A DNA stretch of 64,000 bases, from NCBI GenBank assembly GCA_045642125.1, contig JAZUIE010000006.1, forward strand, positions 42,261 through 106,260, written 5' to 3'. Positions 17,433 through 24,686 of this stretch are shown piece after piece (position 1 is the stretch's first letter; every line of letters starts with the position of its first letter). This DNA comes from UBA737 sp045642125 (GTDB lineage: Bacteria > Bacillota > Clostridia > Oscillospirales > Acutalibacteraceae). The notes beneath the pieces are model-generated. The model was not told where the DNA came from, searched no databases, and worked only from the letters and a program-made list of their open reading frames with translations. The position numbers and the translations under genes are program-made.

Positions 17433-19777
17433 TGTCAATTTTTAAATGTAAAATGTGCGGAGGCACAATCGAATTTAATCAAGGGGATACCGTAGGCGTA
17501 TGCGATTCCTGCGGCACAAAGCAGACCCTGCCTCGTCTTGACGACGACAAAAAAGCAAATTTATATGACAGAGCCAATCATTTTCGTCGAAACAACGATT
17601 TCGACAAGGCAATGTCTATTTACGAGCAGATTTTGAACGAGGACAACACCGACGCCGAAGCGTATTGGTCTCTTGTCCTCTGCCGTTACGGTATTGAATA
17701 TGTAGAAGACCCAACTTCAAATAAGCGTGTTCCTACGGTCAACCGTGCACAGTTCACCTCGATTTTTGATGACGAAGACTATAAATCTGCTTTACAGTAT
17801 GCGGATGACTATCAAAAGGCGATTTATGAGGAAGAAGCAAGTACAATCAATGAAATTCAAAAGGGAATTCTTGCTATTTCCCAAAAAGAAGAACCGTTTG
17901 ATGTATTTATCTGCTACAAAGAAACAGATAACAGCGGCAGAAGAACACCCGATTCGGTTTTGGCAAATGATTTATACCATCAGTTAACCTCCGAAGGGTT
18001 TAAGGTATTCTTTGCCGCAATCACATTAGAAGATAAACTCGGCACCGCTTACGAACCTTACATATTCGCTGCGCTGAACTCTTCAAAAGTTATGGTCGTT
18101 CTCGGTACAAAACCGGAATATTTCAATGCCGTGTGGGTAAAGAACGAATGGAGTCGTTATCTTGCCCTCATCAAAAACGGTGCAAAGAAGATGCTCATAC
18201 CGGCATATAAAGATATGGATCCCTATGATCTGCCCGAAGAGTTTTCTCATCTTCAAGCACAGGATATGTCCAAGCTCGGTTTCATGCAGGATTTGATTCG
18301 CGGTATCAAGAAAATTATCAATAGCGGTGAAAAAGAGACTAATAAGGAAAGTATCGTAAGCAACGGAACAAATGTTGAAGCAACTATTGACCGTGCTTTG
18401 CTTTTAATTGAAGACGGCGAAAATGAAAAAGCCGACGAAGCACTTGAAGAAGCACTTAAAATTGCACCGAAGCACCCGATGATTTATATTGGAAAACTCT
18501 TGATTGAAACCGGTGTAAAAAAGGTTTCCGATTTAGGAAATTTGACTAATTCCTTTGAAAATTCTTCAAGTTATGAAAAAGCACTCCGTTTTGCTGATTC
18601 AAAGTTAAAAGCGGAATTAGAAGGATATGTAGAAACCATCAACGCAATCAACAAAAAGAATACTTATCAAGAAGCAATTAATGCTATGGACGAAGCTCGT
18701 TGTGAAAGTGATTATAATAAAGTAGTAAAACTTTTTGAATCACTTGGTGATTATGAGGATTGCAAAGAAAAAATCAATGAATGCGTTTATCAGGGCGCAA
18801 TTTGGTTGATGAATCGTGATTACTATGATAAATTAGCCGATTATAATAAATCAATAGAAAAATTTGCTTCCATTAAAGAGTATAAAGATTCCGAGGACAA
18901 AATCGATGAATGTGAGCGTAAAATTCTTGCAGAAAAAGAATTGCTTGCAAAAAAGAAAAAGCGCAATAAAAAGATTGCCGCTATAACAATTCCGTCAATT
19001 TGTGTTGTCATCGCTGCAATTATTGTTTATACTACGGTATTTGTACCAAAGCAAAAATACGAAAAGGCAAATGCTCTCTTTGCCGATGCTAAGTATAGCG
19101 AAGCGTATGATTTGTATTCGAAATTGGGCAAATATAACGATTCGGTTGATAAAGCAAAAGAATGTCTTTATATCCAAGCAACGAACTTCCGTAATGAAAA
19201 AAATTGGGATAAAGCTAACGAACTTTTTGAGCAAATAAAGGATTATAAAGACTCAAAAGATTTAATCCATTATCATCAATGGACAGAAACCGCTTCTAAG
19301 GCGGCAACCTGCACCGAAGCGGGATATAAGGATTCCGTTTGTTCCTGCGGTGAAACAAAGCACGAAGATGTTGTAGCTTTAGGACATAATTATTCTTCCG
19401 CAACTTGCACAAAACCGGTGAAGTGTACCCGTTGCGGTGCGACATCCGGTTCTGCTCTCGGACATACTACGGGTGGTACCAAATGTGAAAGATGTGGTGC
19501 GAACACATTTGAGACATTAAAATATTCTGGGACTGGTAAAGGTTTCATAAGAAATATTAATTTGCCAACTGGACAATATATTGTTAAAGGCAATTATAAT
19601 GGAAACAGTAATTTTATTATTAATGCATATAATGGGGATGGGAAACAAGTTGGGCTATTTGCAAATGATATAGGACCATGTAATTCACAAGAAACATTTA
19701 ATGGATCAATAACAAACGGTTATTTAGAAATTGAATATGCCGAAGGTAGTTGGACCATTACCATTGAAGCGCAATAA
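17432..19777 (+). CDS. TIR protein 2: zinc ribbon, TIR, membrane segment, zinc-binding repeats
   Basis: 781 residues. The front matches TIR 1 and 3: ribbon CKMCGGTIEFNQGDTVGVCDSCG at 5-27, helical repeat, TIR at about 153-290 with FICYKETDNSG, LEDKLGTAYEPYIF and VKNEWSRY (Glu near 236). TPR-like repeats lead to a basic run and one membrane segment (about 513-535). Beyond it are more TPR-like repeats, then a cysteine/histidine region (HQWTETASKAATCTEAGYKD, CSCGETKHED, CTRCGATSG, CERCG) and a C-terminal beta-rich domain of about 90 residues. With the TIR inside and the tail probably outside or periplasm-facing, it looks like a transmembrane sensor with a TIR output. It lacks the DUF6273 end. 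Confidence 0.78.
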   Translation: MSIFKCKMCGGTIEFNQGDTVGVCDSCGTKQTLPRLDDDKKANLYDRANHFRRNNDFDKAMSIYEQILNEDNTDAEAYWSLVLCRYGIEYVEDPTSNKRVPTVNRAQFTSIFDDEDYKSALQYADDYQKAIYEEEASTINEIQKGILAISQKEEPFDVFICYKETDNSGRRTPDSVLANDLYHQLTSEGFKVFFAAITLEDKLGTAYEPYIFAALNSSKVMVVLGTKPEYFNAVWVKNEWSRYLALIKNGAKKMLIPAYKDMDPYDLPEEFSHLQAQDMSKLGFMQDLIRGIKKIINSGEKETNKESIVSNGTNVEATIDRALLLIEDGENEKADEALEEALKIAPKHPMIYIGKLLIETGVKKVSDLGNLTNSFENSSSYEKALRFADSKLKAELEGYVETINAINKKNTYQEAINAMDEARCESDYNKVVKLFESLGDYEDCKEKINECVYQGAIWLMNRDYYDKLADYNKSIEKFASIKEYKDSEDKIDECERKILAEKELLAKKKKRNKKIAAITIPSICVVIAAIIVYTTVFVPKQKYEKANALFADAKYSEAYDLYSKLGKYNDSVDKAKECLYIQATNFRNEKNWDKANELFEQIKDYKDSKDLIHYHQWTETASKAATCTEAGYKDSVCSCGETKHEDVVALGHNYSSATCTKPVKCTRCGATSGSALGHTTGGTKCERCGANTFETLKYSGTGKGFIRNINLPTGQYIVKGNYNGNSNFIINAYNGDGKQVGLFANDIGPCNSQETFNGSITNGYLEIEYAEGSWTITIEAQ

Positions 19778-19791
19778 AGGAGATGAACCGT

Positions 19792-19956
19792 ATGTCAAAC
19801 GAAAATCTATCCGATATTGAAACCCGTATCAAAGAAGAATTTTCCACTTTTACCGATGCCGTCCTTTCCGATAATTTAGATGAAACGGAATCTAGTGCAA
19901 ACGAACTGATTAATTTGATAAATGAAAGAAATGGTAAATGTAAAGCACTAAAATAA
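19792..19956 (+). CDS. Small protein copying the tail of the membrane protein at 16055
   Basis: 54 residues starting MSNENLSDIETRIKEEFST. AGGAG lies 9 bases upstream. About 130 bases match 16590-16720 almost perfectly, so it arose by a local duplication that kept only the soluble tail. It stands 14 bases after TIR 2 and 21 bases before TIR 3, in the same operon. It is acidic and helical. If the tail binds a TIR partner, the free copy could be a competitor or regulator; this is inference. Confidence 0.6.
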   Translation: MSNENLSDIETRIKEEFSTFTDAVLSDNLDETESSANELINLINERNGKCKALK

Positions 19957-19977
19957 ATATTATCAGGGGACAAATAA

Positions 19978-22080
19978 ATGGTTGCTTTTAAATGCAAGAT
20001 GTGCGGTGGCACAATAGAATTTAACGAGGGAGATACCATAGGCGTTTGTGCTTATTGCGGAACAAAACAAACTTTACCAAATATTAGCGATGATATAATT
20101 GCAAATCTTTTTGCAAGGGCAAATGCTTTGCGACTAAAATGTGAATTTGATAAAGCGGAAGAAATCTATAATAAAATTCTTGAAAAAGATAATACTGTTG
20201 CAGAAGCTCATTGGGGTATAATTTTATGTAAATATGGTATTGAGTATGTGGATGACTCTAAAACCGGCAAAAAGATACCCACTTGCCATAGAACATCTTA
20301 CGATTCTATTATTGCCGATGAGGATTATAAAGCGGCTATTGCCTGCGGCAGTGAGGAACAACGCCAAATCTATGAAGTTGAAGCGAAAGAAATAGACCGC
20401 ATACAAAAGGATATTCTTGCAATAGTAAAGGATGAAAAGCCGTTTGATGTTTTCATTTGTTATAAGGAAACCGACGAAAACGGAAAACGCACACAAGACA
20501 GCGTTATTGCGAACGATATTTACTATCTGCTTACACAAGAGGGCTTCAAGGTTTTTTATGCTGCTATAACTCTTGAAGATAAAATAGGTAGGGAATATGA
20601 GCCATACATATTTGCGGCACTAAACAGCGCAAAAGCTATGCTTGTTGTTGGCTCAAAACCGGAGTATTTTAATGCCGTATGGGTTAAAAACGAGTGGTCA
20701 AGATTCTTAAAACTTATGAAAACCCACCGTTCAAAGCTTCTTATTCCTTGCTACCGTGATATGGATGCCTACGAACTCCCCGAAGAATTTGCTCATCTTC
20801 AGGCGCAGGATATGTCAAAAATCGGATTTATCAATGATATTACAAGAGGTATTAGAAAAGTATTACCGGATACCAAACCCGAAGCCAGCACCTCTGCCCC
20901 TACCGCTTCGGCAAACGCAAATATAACACCGCTACTTGAAAGGGCCTTTATGTTCCTTAAAGATGGCGAATGGGATAAAGCAGACGATTTTTGCGAGCAG
21001 GTGCTAAATCAAGACCCTAAAAATGCATCTGCTTATCTTGGTAAACTTATGGCTGAATTTCATGTTAAACAAAAAGCAGATTTGGATAAACTTGATTTAA
21101 CTTTTGATGACAGAAACAATTATCAAAAGGCTATAACCTTTGGCGATAGGCAATTAAAAGATTTTCTTGAAACTTGCAACAAAGAAATTATTTTTAACAA
21201 AGCTTTGATAATGATGCGTAACGCTTATAATGAAAATTTGTATATCAATGCGGCTTTGGAATTTCATAAAATTTTTGATTATAAAAACGCAAAAGACCTT
21301 GCTGCCGAGTGCTATGAAAAAGCCGGACAGGAAAAACAAAGAGCAGAACGCAAAGCCGAAGAACGCCGTATTGTGGCTGAAAAGGCAGCAAAAAAGCGTA
21401 AAAAGGCATTTGCTATCGGCACACCTATTGTTGCGGTGTGTATCGCATTTGTAATTGTTCTGATAACGGTTATCATGCCCAATATTAGATTTAAAAATCT
21501 AAAAAGTGGGAACTATGATGTCGGTGGCACGGTAAAGTTTGGGAATTATCACAATTCGGATGAATGGATCGTGCTGGACAAACAGGAAAATCGTATGCTT
21601 CTTATCAGTAAATATGCGCTTGACTGTCAGCCATACAACACGTCAATTATTGATGTAACGTGGGAATCTTGTTCTTTAAGAAAATGGTTGAATGACGATT
21701 TTTTGAACGAAGCATTTAGCAAAAAGGAACAGAGTATTATTGCAAAGACAGACATTAGTGCAGATAAAAATCCAGAATACAGCACAAATCCCGGCAACGT
21801 GAAAACGGACAAGGTATTCTTGCTCAGCATCACTGAAGCGAAGAAGTATTTCTCTTCCGATAGCGCAAGGCAGTGCAAACCTACAGAATATGCAGTTGCC
21901 AATGGAGCGTATGTAAGTAGCAACAATGGCAATTGCTGGTGGTGGCTCCGGTCGCCCGGCAATACTCAGAATTACGCCGCCCGTGTCCACACTGACGGCT
22001 CGGTCATTTACGGTGGTGACTATGTCAACTATGATTTTGACTGTGTTCGTCCCGCTTTGTGGATAAATCTTGACTCTTAA
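19978..22080 (+). CDS. TIR protein 3: zinc ribbon, TIR, membrane segment, DUF6273-like end
   Basis: 700 residues. Ribbon CKMCGGTIEFNEGDTIGVCAYCG at 5-27, helical repeat, TIR at about 152-290 (FICYKETDENG, LEDKIGREYEPYIF, VKNEWSRF with Glu near 237). TPR-like repeats and a basic helix lead to a membrane segment at about 478-500. The outer part is a DUF6273/C-type-lectin-like domain (about 510-700) that starts GGTVKFGNYHNSDEWIVLDK and ends WWLRSPGNTQNYAARVHTDG...VRPALWINLDS. The variable stretch between WLRSPG and VRPAL is rich in Asn, Tyr, Asp and His. The architecture suggests a receptor with an outside recognition domain and an inside TIR enzyme. Confidence 0.8.
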   Translation: MVAFKCKMCGGTIEFNEGDTIGVCAYCGTKQTLPNISDDIIANLFARANALRLKCEFDKAEEIYNKILEKDNTVAEAHWGIILCKYGIEYVDDSKTGKKIPTCHRTSYDSIIADEDYKAAIACGSEEQRQIYEVEAKEIDRIQKDILAIVKDEKPFDVFICYKETDENGKRTQDSVIANDIYYLLTQEGFKVFYAAITLEDKIGREYEPYIFAALNSAKAMLVVGSKPEYFNAVWVKNEWSRFLKLMKTHRSKLLIPCYRDMDAYELPEEFAHLQAQDMSKIGFINDITRGIRKVLPDTKPEASTSAPTASANANITPLLERAFMFLKDGEWDKADDFCEQVLNQDPKNASAYLGKLMAEFHVKQKADLDKLDLTFDDRNNYQKAITFGDRQLKDFLETCNKEIIFNKALIMMRNAYNENLYINAALEFHKIFDYKNAKDLAAECYEKAGQEKQRAERKAEERRIVAEKAAKKRKKAFAIGTPIVAVCIAFVIVLITVIMPNIRFKNLKSGNYDVGGTVKFGNYHNSDEWIVLDKQENRMLLISKYALDCQPYNTSIIDVTWESCSLRKWLNDDFLNEAFSKKEQSIIAKTDISADKNPEYSTNPGNVKTDKVFLLSITEAKKYFSSDSARQCKPTEYAVANGAYVSSNNGNCWWWLRSPGNTQNYAARVHTDGSVIYGGDYVNYDFDCVRPALWINLDS

Positions 22081-22177
22081 CTCTTCAAATCGGAAATCAT
22101 CCAATGCGAGCGTAAGCGAGCTAATCTGCGGCGACAGCCGCAATCTATTAACCGCCGTAATGCGGTCGCACGATTTT
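22043..22177. repeat. 135-bp repeat, copy B (3' end of TIR 3 and hairpins)
   Basis: Second copy of the repeat at 15874-16008, at the same position relative to the coding end, with the same TGCGGC-GACA-GCCGCA hairpin (22127-22142). From 22178 to 22318 I see no gene, only AT-rich DNA. Confidence 0.9.
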
Positions 22178-22318
22178 TGAAAAACGGCAGGTGCGGGAAT
22201 TGGAACGAAAATTCAAGTTTTAGATTTTGCTGTAAATTAAAACTTGTTGCAACCAAGCTTTTTGCGAAGACCGGTTAAATCTGTATACAAGTGAACAATG
22301 GTAATAACGCAGAATTAA

Positions 22319-22493
22319 TTTTCATACAATTAAACAGCCATTGATTTGAGTGGAGTGGAGTTGTATGAAAGACACATACGGTCGGGCGGTAAGGCTCGGA
22401 GAATACATAATAGAAACGGGAGCGACTGTCAGGGCAACCGCTAAGGTTATGGGCGTTTCAAAATCGACAGTACATACAGTAGTATACAAATAG
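22319..22493 (+). pseudogene. Truncated spoIIID copy (host gene echo)
   Basis: Bases 22319-22476 match 52180-52337 with one substitution seen, including the ribosome site GGAGTGGAG and the first 37 codons of spoIIID. The frame from ATG 22365 reads MKDTYGRAVRLGEYIIE...KSTVH and then runs into foreign codons, ending at TAG 22491. It keeps the start of the helix-turn-helix but lacks the C-terminal half, so it should not work as a regulator. Confidence 0.92.
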
Positions 22494-22517
22494 AACGGTT
22501 TATATGGGTAGTAAAAT

Positions 22518-22544
22518 AGCAGGGCAATAAACCCTGCTGTTTTT
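22518..22544 (+). terminator. Intrinsic terminator after the spoIIID fragment
   Basis: AGCAGGG / CCCTGCT with a 7-base loop is followed by GTTTTTG. It insulates the Fic pair from upstream transcription. Confidence 0.7.
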
Positions 22545-22545
22545 G

Positions 22546-22573
22546 TTGCAACTTTTGTAAAGTGTGGTATAAT
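22546..22573 (+). promoter_or_regulatory. Predicted promoter of the antitoxin-Fic pair
   Basis: TTGCAA (22546-22551), 16 bases, TATAAT (22568-22573), 30 bases before the antitoxin ATG, which has AGGAGGGG before it. Confidence 0.65.
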
Positions 22574-22602
22574 ATAATAAGTAAGTAATCAGGAGGGGTA
22601 AT

Positions 22603-22767
22603 ATGTCTGTTGATACCGCTATTGAAAATGCTTCCGCATCGCTTACAATGGAGGGCTTTTCAATTGACCAAAAGGCAAAAGAGCTTGTGCGACTTGTCCT
22701 TGAAAACAAAATGACAACCGAAGAATATATTGCCATTATCAAACAAAAAGCAGGAGTATCTGCATAA
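22603..22767 (+). CDS. VbhA-like antitoxin of a class I Fic pair
   Basis: 54 residues, with AGGAGG before the ATG. The first helix carries SLTMEG, which fits the inhibitory motif [S/T]xxxE[G/N] whose Glu blocks ATP binding in the Fic active site. A second helical part (LVRLVLENKMTTEEYIAIIKQKAG) resembles the VbhA/YhfG three-helix fold. Its stop overlaps the Fic start by one base (TAATG), the tight coupling expected for antitoxin before toxin. Confidence 0.8.
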   Translation: MSVDTAIENASASLTMEGFSIDQKAKELVRLVLENKMTTEEYIAIIKQKAGVSA

Positions 22768-23360
22768 TGGGTTACAGTATAAATTCTGCAAGTGATAATT
22801 GCTATGAGGGAACTTTGTGCCTTATAAATAAATTCGGCATAAAAGACGAAAAGAAGTTATCGGAAATTGAAGCCGATATTACACTCCTTAAAATTACTTC
22901 GCTTGAACAAAATCCGATTAAAGGAAATTTTGACTTTGAGCATTATAAATCAGTTCATAAGTTTTTGTTTGAAGATATTTATGACTGGGCAGGACAAATA
23001 AGAACGATAGATATTTCAAAGAAAGGCACAACTTTTGTTCCGGCAGACCAAATTAACAGTATGGCAAATGCGTGCTTTAATCGGATTAAAAGTCTCAACT
23101 GTTTTATTGATTTGTCATTTGATGAGTTTGTTGAAAATATCGTTGATTTTTACTGTACCACCAATATTCTGCATCCTTTCCGAGAGGGAAACGGCAGAAC
23201 GCAGAGAACTTTCATTTCACAGTTAATCAGAAATGCAGGTTATGATATAAACTTTTCAAAAGTCGATACAGATAAATTGATGATAGCAACCATAAAATCC
23301 GCAAACGGCATAACCGATGATTTATGTGAAATATTCAAAGAAAATATACAAAAACCGTGA
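22767..23360 (+). CDS. Fic-domain AMP-transferase toxin
   Basis: 197 residues. The Fic core HPFREGNGRTQR (about residues 134-145) is complete, with the catalytic His, the anion-hole loop GNG and Arg. The target-docking flap GTTFVPADQI is about 40 residues before it. The N-terminus has the helix YKSVHKFLFEDIYDWAGQIR typical of VbhT/Fic proteins. The enzyme is expected to transfer AMP from ATP to a protein target, as VbhT-type toxins do to gyrase and topoisomerase IV. It is held in check by the preceding antitoxin. The pair probably helps to keep island 2 in the cell. Confidence 0.88.
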   Translation: MGYSINSASDNCYEGTLCLINKFGIKDEKKLSEIEADITLLKITSLEQNPIKGNFDFEHYKSVHKFLFEDIYDWAGQIRTIDISKKGTTFVPADQINSMANACFNRIKSLNCFIDLSFDEFVENIVDFYCTTNILHPFREGNGRTQRTFISQLIRNAGYDINFSKVDTDKLMIATIKSANGITDDLCEIFKENIQKP

Positions 23361-23371
23361 TATATAAAAGC

Positions 23372-23409
23372 ACCGACTTTACAGAATAAGTGTATGGTCG
23401 GTATTTTTA
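23372..23409 (+). terminator. Intrinsic terminator after fic
   Basis: ACCGAC / GTCGGT hairpin with a 19-base loop followed by ATTTTTAT. Confidence 0.55.
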
Positions 23410-23451
23410 TGTTTAAATATTCAATTCGTATTTAATATAATAAATGCAATT

Positions 23452-23487
23452 AAGACCGTATTCGGAAAATTTTTCGGATACGGTCTT
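23452..23487. terminator. Large near-perfect hairpin between fic and the metalloprotease gene
   Basis: AAGACCGTATTCGGAAAA pairs with TTTTTCGGATACGGTCTT. No long T run follows, so it could be a terminator in either direction or a structured RNA element. Confidence 0.45.
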
Positions 23488-23554
23488 TGATATGTAATTG
23501 CAAGAATTTTGAGAAAGAAAGGTGGAATGATAATAAGCATAGGTGGTATGCTTA

Positions 23555-24064
23555 TTGAGAGATATATTAAAAACCATTGAGATATTGTTTATAGGGTTAG
23601 TTGTTGCGATATTAATTTATCCGTTACTTCACGAAATGGGACATAGTTTTTTTGCCGTTTTAAGTGGAATTAAAGTATTAGAGTTTGAAATTTCTCCGAT
23701 ACCGAGCGTTTTATGCAATATGTCTGAAGCATCAACTTTACAATATATATTGGTAGGTTTAGGAGGCATGATTTTTCCTCTAATTGTATCAGTTGCATTT
23801 CATCCAAAAAATTTTGTTTGGTGGTATATAGACTTTATCGTTAAAGTAATCAGTATGATAGCTTTCGGGATTTCAATTGTCGGTATTATTATGTATAAAA
23901 CAAATGTGCCGATAAAAAACGAAGACATTACAACAACTCTACAGGCAGCCCCGGATTTATGGGTTTCGCTGTTGTTATTGTGTATATTTGCAGAATTGGT
24001 TTTGATATTATCAATAATAAAATCGCAACCCATAAAACACATAGAAAAATTTTATGGAATATAA
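23555..24064 (+). CDS. Membrane HExxH protein (M50-like metalloprotease candidate)
   Basis: About 169 residues from TTG 23555, which has GGTGG 8 bases upstream; an in-frame GTG at 23543 is possible. LLHEMGHSFFAVLSG puts a zinc HExxH site inside the first membrane segment, as in site-2-protease (M50) relatives. Three more membrane segments follow, around 55-75, 88-115 and 135-155. A second zinc ligand (NPDG-type) is not obvious; NKNEDI does not qualify. It ends 35 bases from the convergent XRE gene. The pairing resembles ImmA/ImmR of mobile elements, where a metalloprotease removes the repressor, but ImmA is soluble, so the analogy is loose. Confidence 0.55.
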   Translation: MRDILKTIEILFIGLVVAILIYPLLHEMGHSFFAVLSGIKVLEFEISPIPSVLCNMSEASTLQYILVGLGGMIFPLIVSVAFHPKNFVWWYIDFIVKVISMIAFGISIVGIIMYKTNVPIKNEDITTTLQAAPDLWVSLLLLCIFAELVLILSIIKSQPIKHIEKFYGI

Positions 24065-24098
24065 AAAGTGAGTGTGTCCCACATTGGTTCACACTCGC

Positions 24099-24407
24099 TT
24101 ATTTTTTTAATCGCTCTGCTGTGGTTATTAGTACATTTAGGTCTTCGTCAGGTAATTCTTTTGAAATAGAATACAACTTTTGAACTAATAGGGGATTATC
24201 TAGTTCCTCATCAAAGAATTCTTTTGGTGTTACATCAAGATAATCGCAAATATATAAAAGTTCCGGTACCGAAGGAAAGGACTTCCCGGAAGATATGCTT
24301 TGAATATATCCTTTACTATGTCCGAGATCCAAACTCATTTTATATTCGGAAACACCTTTTTTAGTTCTCAGGAACGATATTCTATCTTGAACAAATTTTG
24401 CGTCCAT
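24099..24407 (-). CDS. XRE-family repressor
   Basis: 102 residues with an N-terminal helix-turn-helix: RISFLRTKKGVSEYKMSLDLGHSKGYIQSISSGKSFPSVPELLYICDYLDVTPKEFF. This is the phage-repressor-like pattern often seen next to integrases. GAGGTG lies before the ATG. The palindromes GGTAATATTACC (24448-24459) and TATACCGAT-TAT-ATCGGTATA (24486-24506) upstream are its likely operators, one close to its own start and one inside the plus-strand promoter. Confidence 0.85.
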   Translation of the reverse strand: MDAKFVQDRISFLRTKKGVSEYKMSLDLGHSKGYIQSISSGKSFPSVPELLYICDYLDVTPKEFFDEELDNPLLVQKLYSISKELPDEDLNVLITTAERLKK

Positions 24408-24479
24408 AAGTATATCACCTCAAATAATATTTTATACTATTAAAAAAGGTAATATTACCACCTTAACTACCGATTTTAC

Positions 24480-24509
24480 TTGATTTATACCGATTATATC
24501 GGTATAATA
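24480..24509 (+). promoter_or_regulatory. Operator-embedded promoter facing the invertible segment
   Basis: TTGATT (24480-24485), an 18-base spacer and TATAAT (24504-24509). The whole spacer and the start of the -10 box are one 21-base palindrome with 9-bp arms, TATACCGAT/ATCGGTATA, so a bound repressor would shut it. It reads rightward through the left 26-bp repeat into the recombinase segment: antisense to the recombinase as drawn, sense if the segment were flipped. A TTG with AGGAG at about 24541 opens only a 13-codon frame. Confidence 0.6.
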
Positions 24510-24559
24510 TACTTAAATAAACTTACAGTAGGAGTATATAGTTGCAAAAAATAAAAAAA

Positions 24560-24592
24560 TCAGCCAAAAAAGAAATTGGCTGAATCTAATAA
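24560..24592 (-). terminator. Minus-strand terminator outside the left inverted repeat
   Basis: CAGCCA / TGGCTG stem (24571-24590). On the minus strand it is followed by GATTTTTTTATTTTTTG, so it stops leftward transcripts. It ends the recombinase transcript now and would stop the secretion-locus promoter if the segment were flipped. Confidence 0.75.
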
Positions 24593-24596
24593 AATA

Positions 24597-24622
24597 TTGC
24601 GTAGAACTTCGTGTTCTAAACA
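24597..24622 (+). repeat. 26-bp inverted repeat, left copy (IR-L)
   Basis: Perfect reverse complement of 25983-26008. The core is TAGAAC-TTCGT-GTTCTA, two 6-bp inverted arms around 5 bases, which is the form of a tyrosine recombinase crossover site. Confidence 0.95.
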
Positions 24623-24686
24623 AAAAAAGTGAAGAATCCTTTGTTTAAGGGATACTTCACTGTTTTTTGACCATATATTTGACCAC

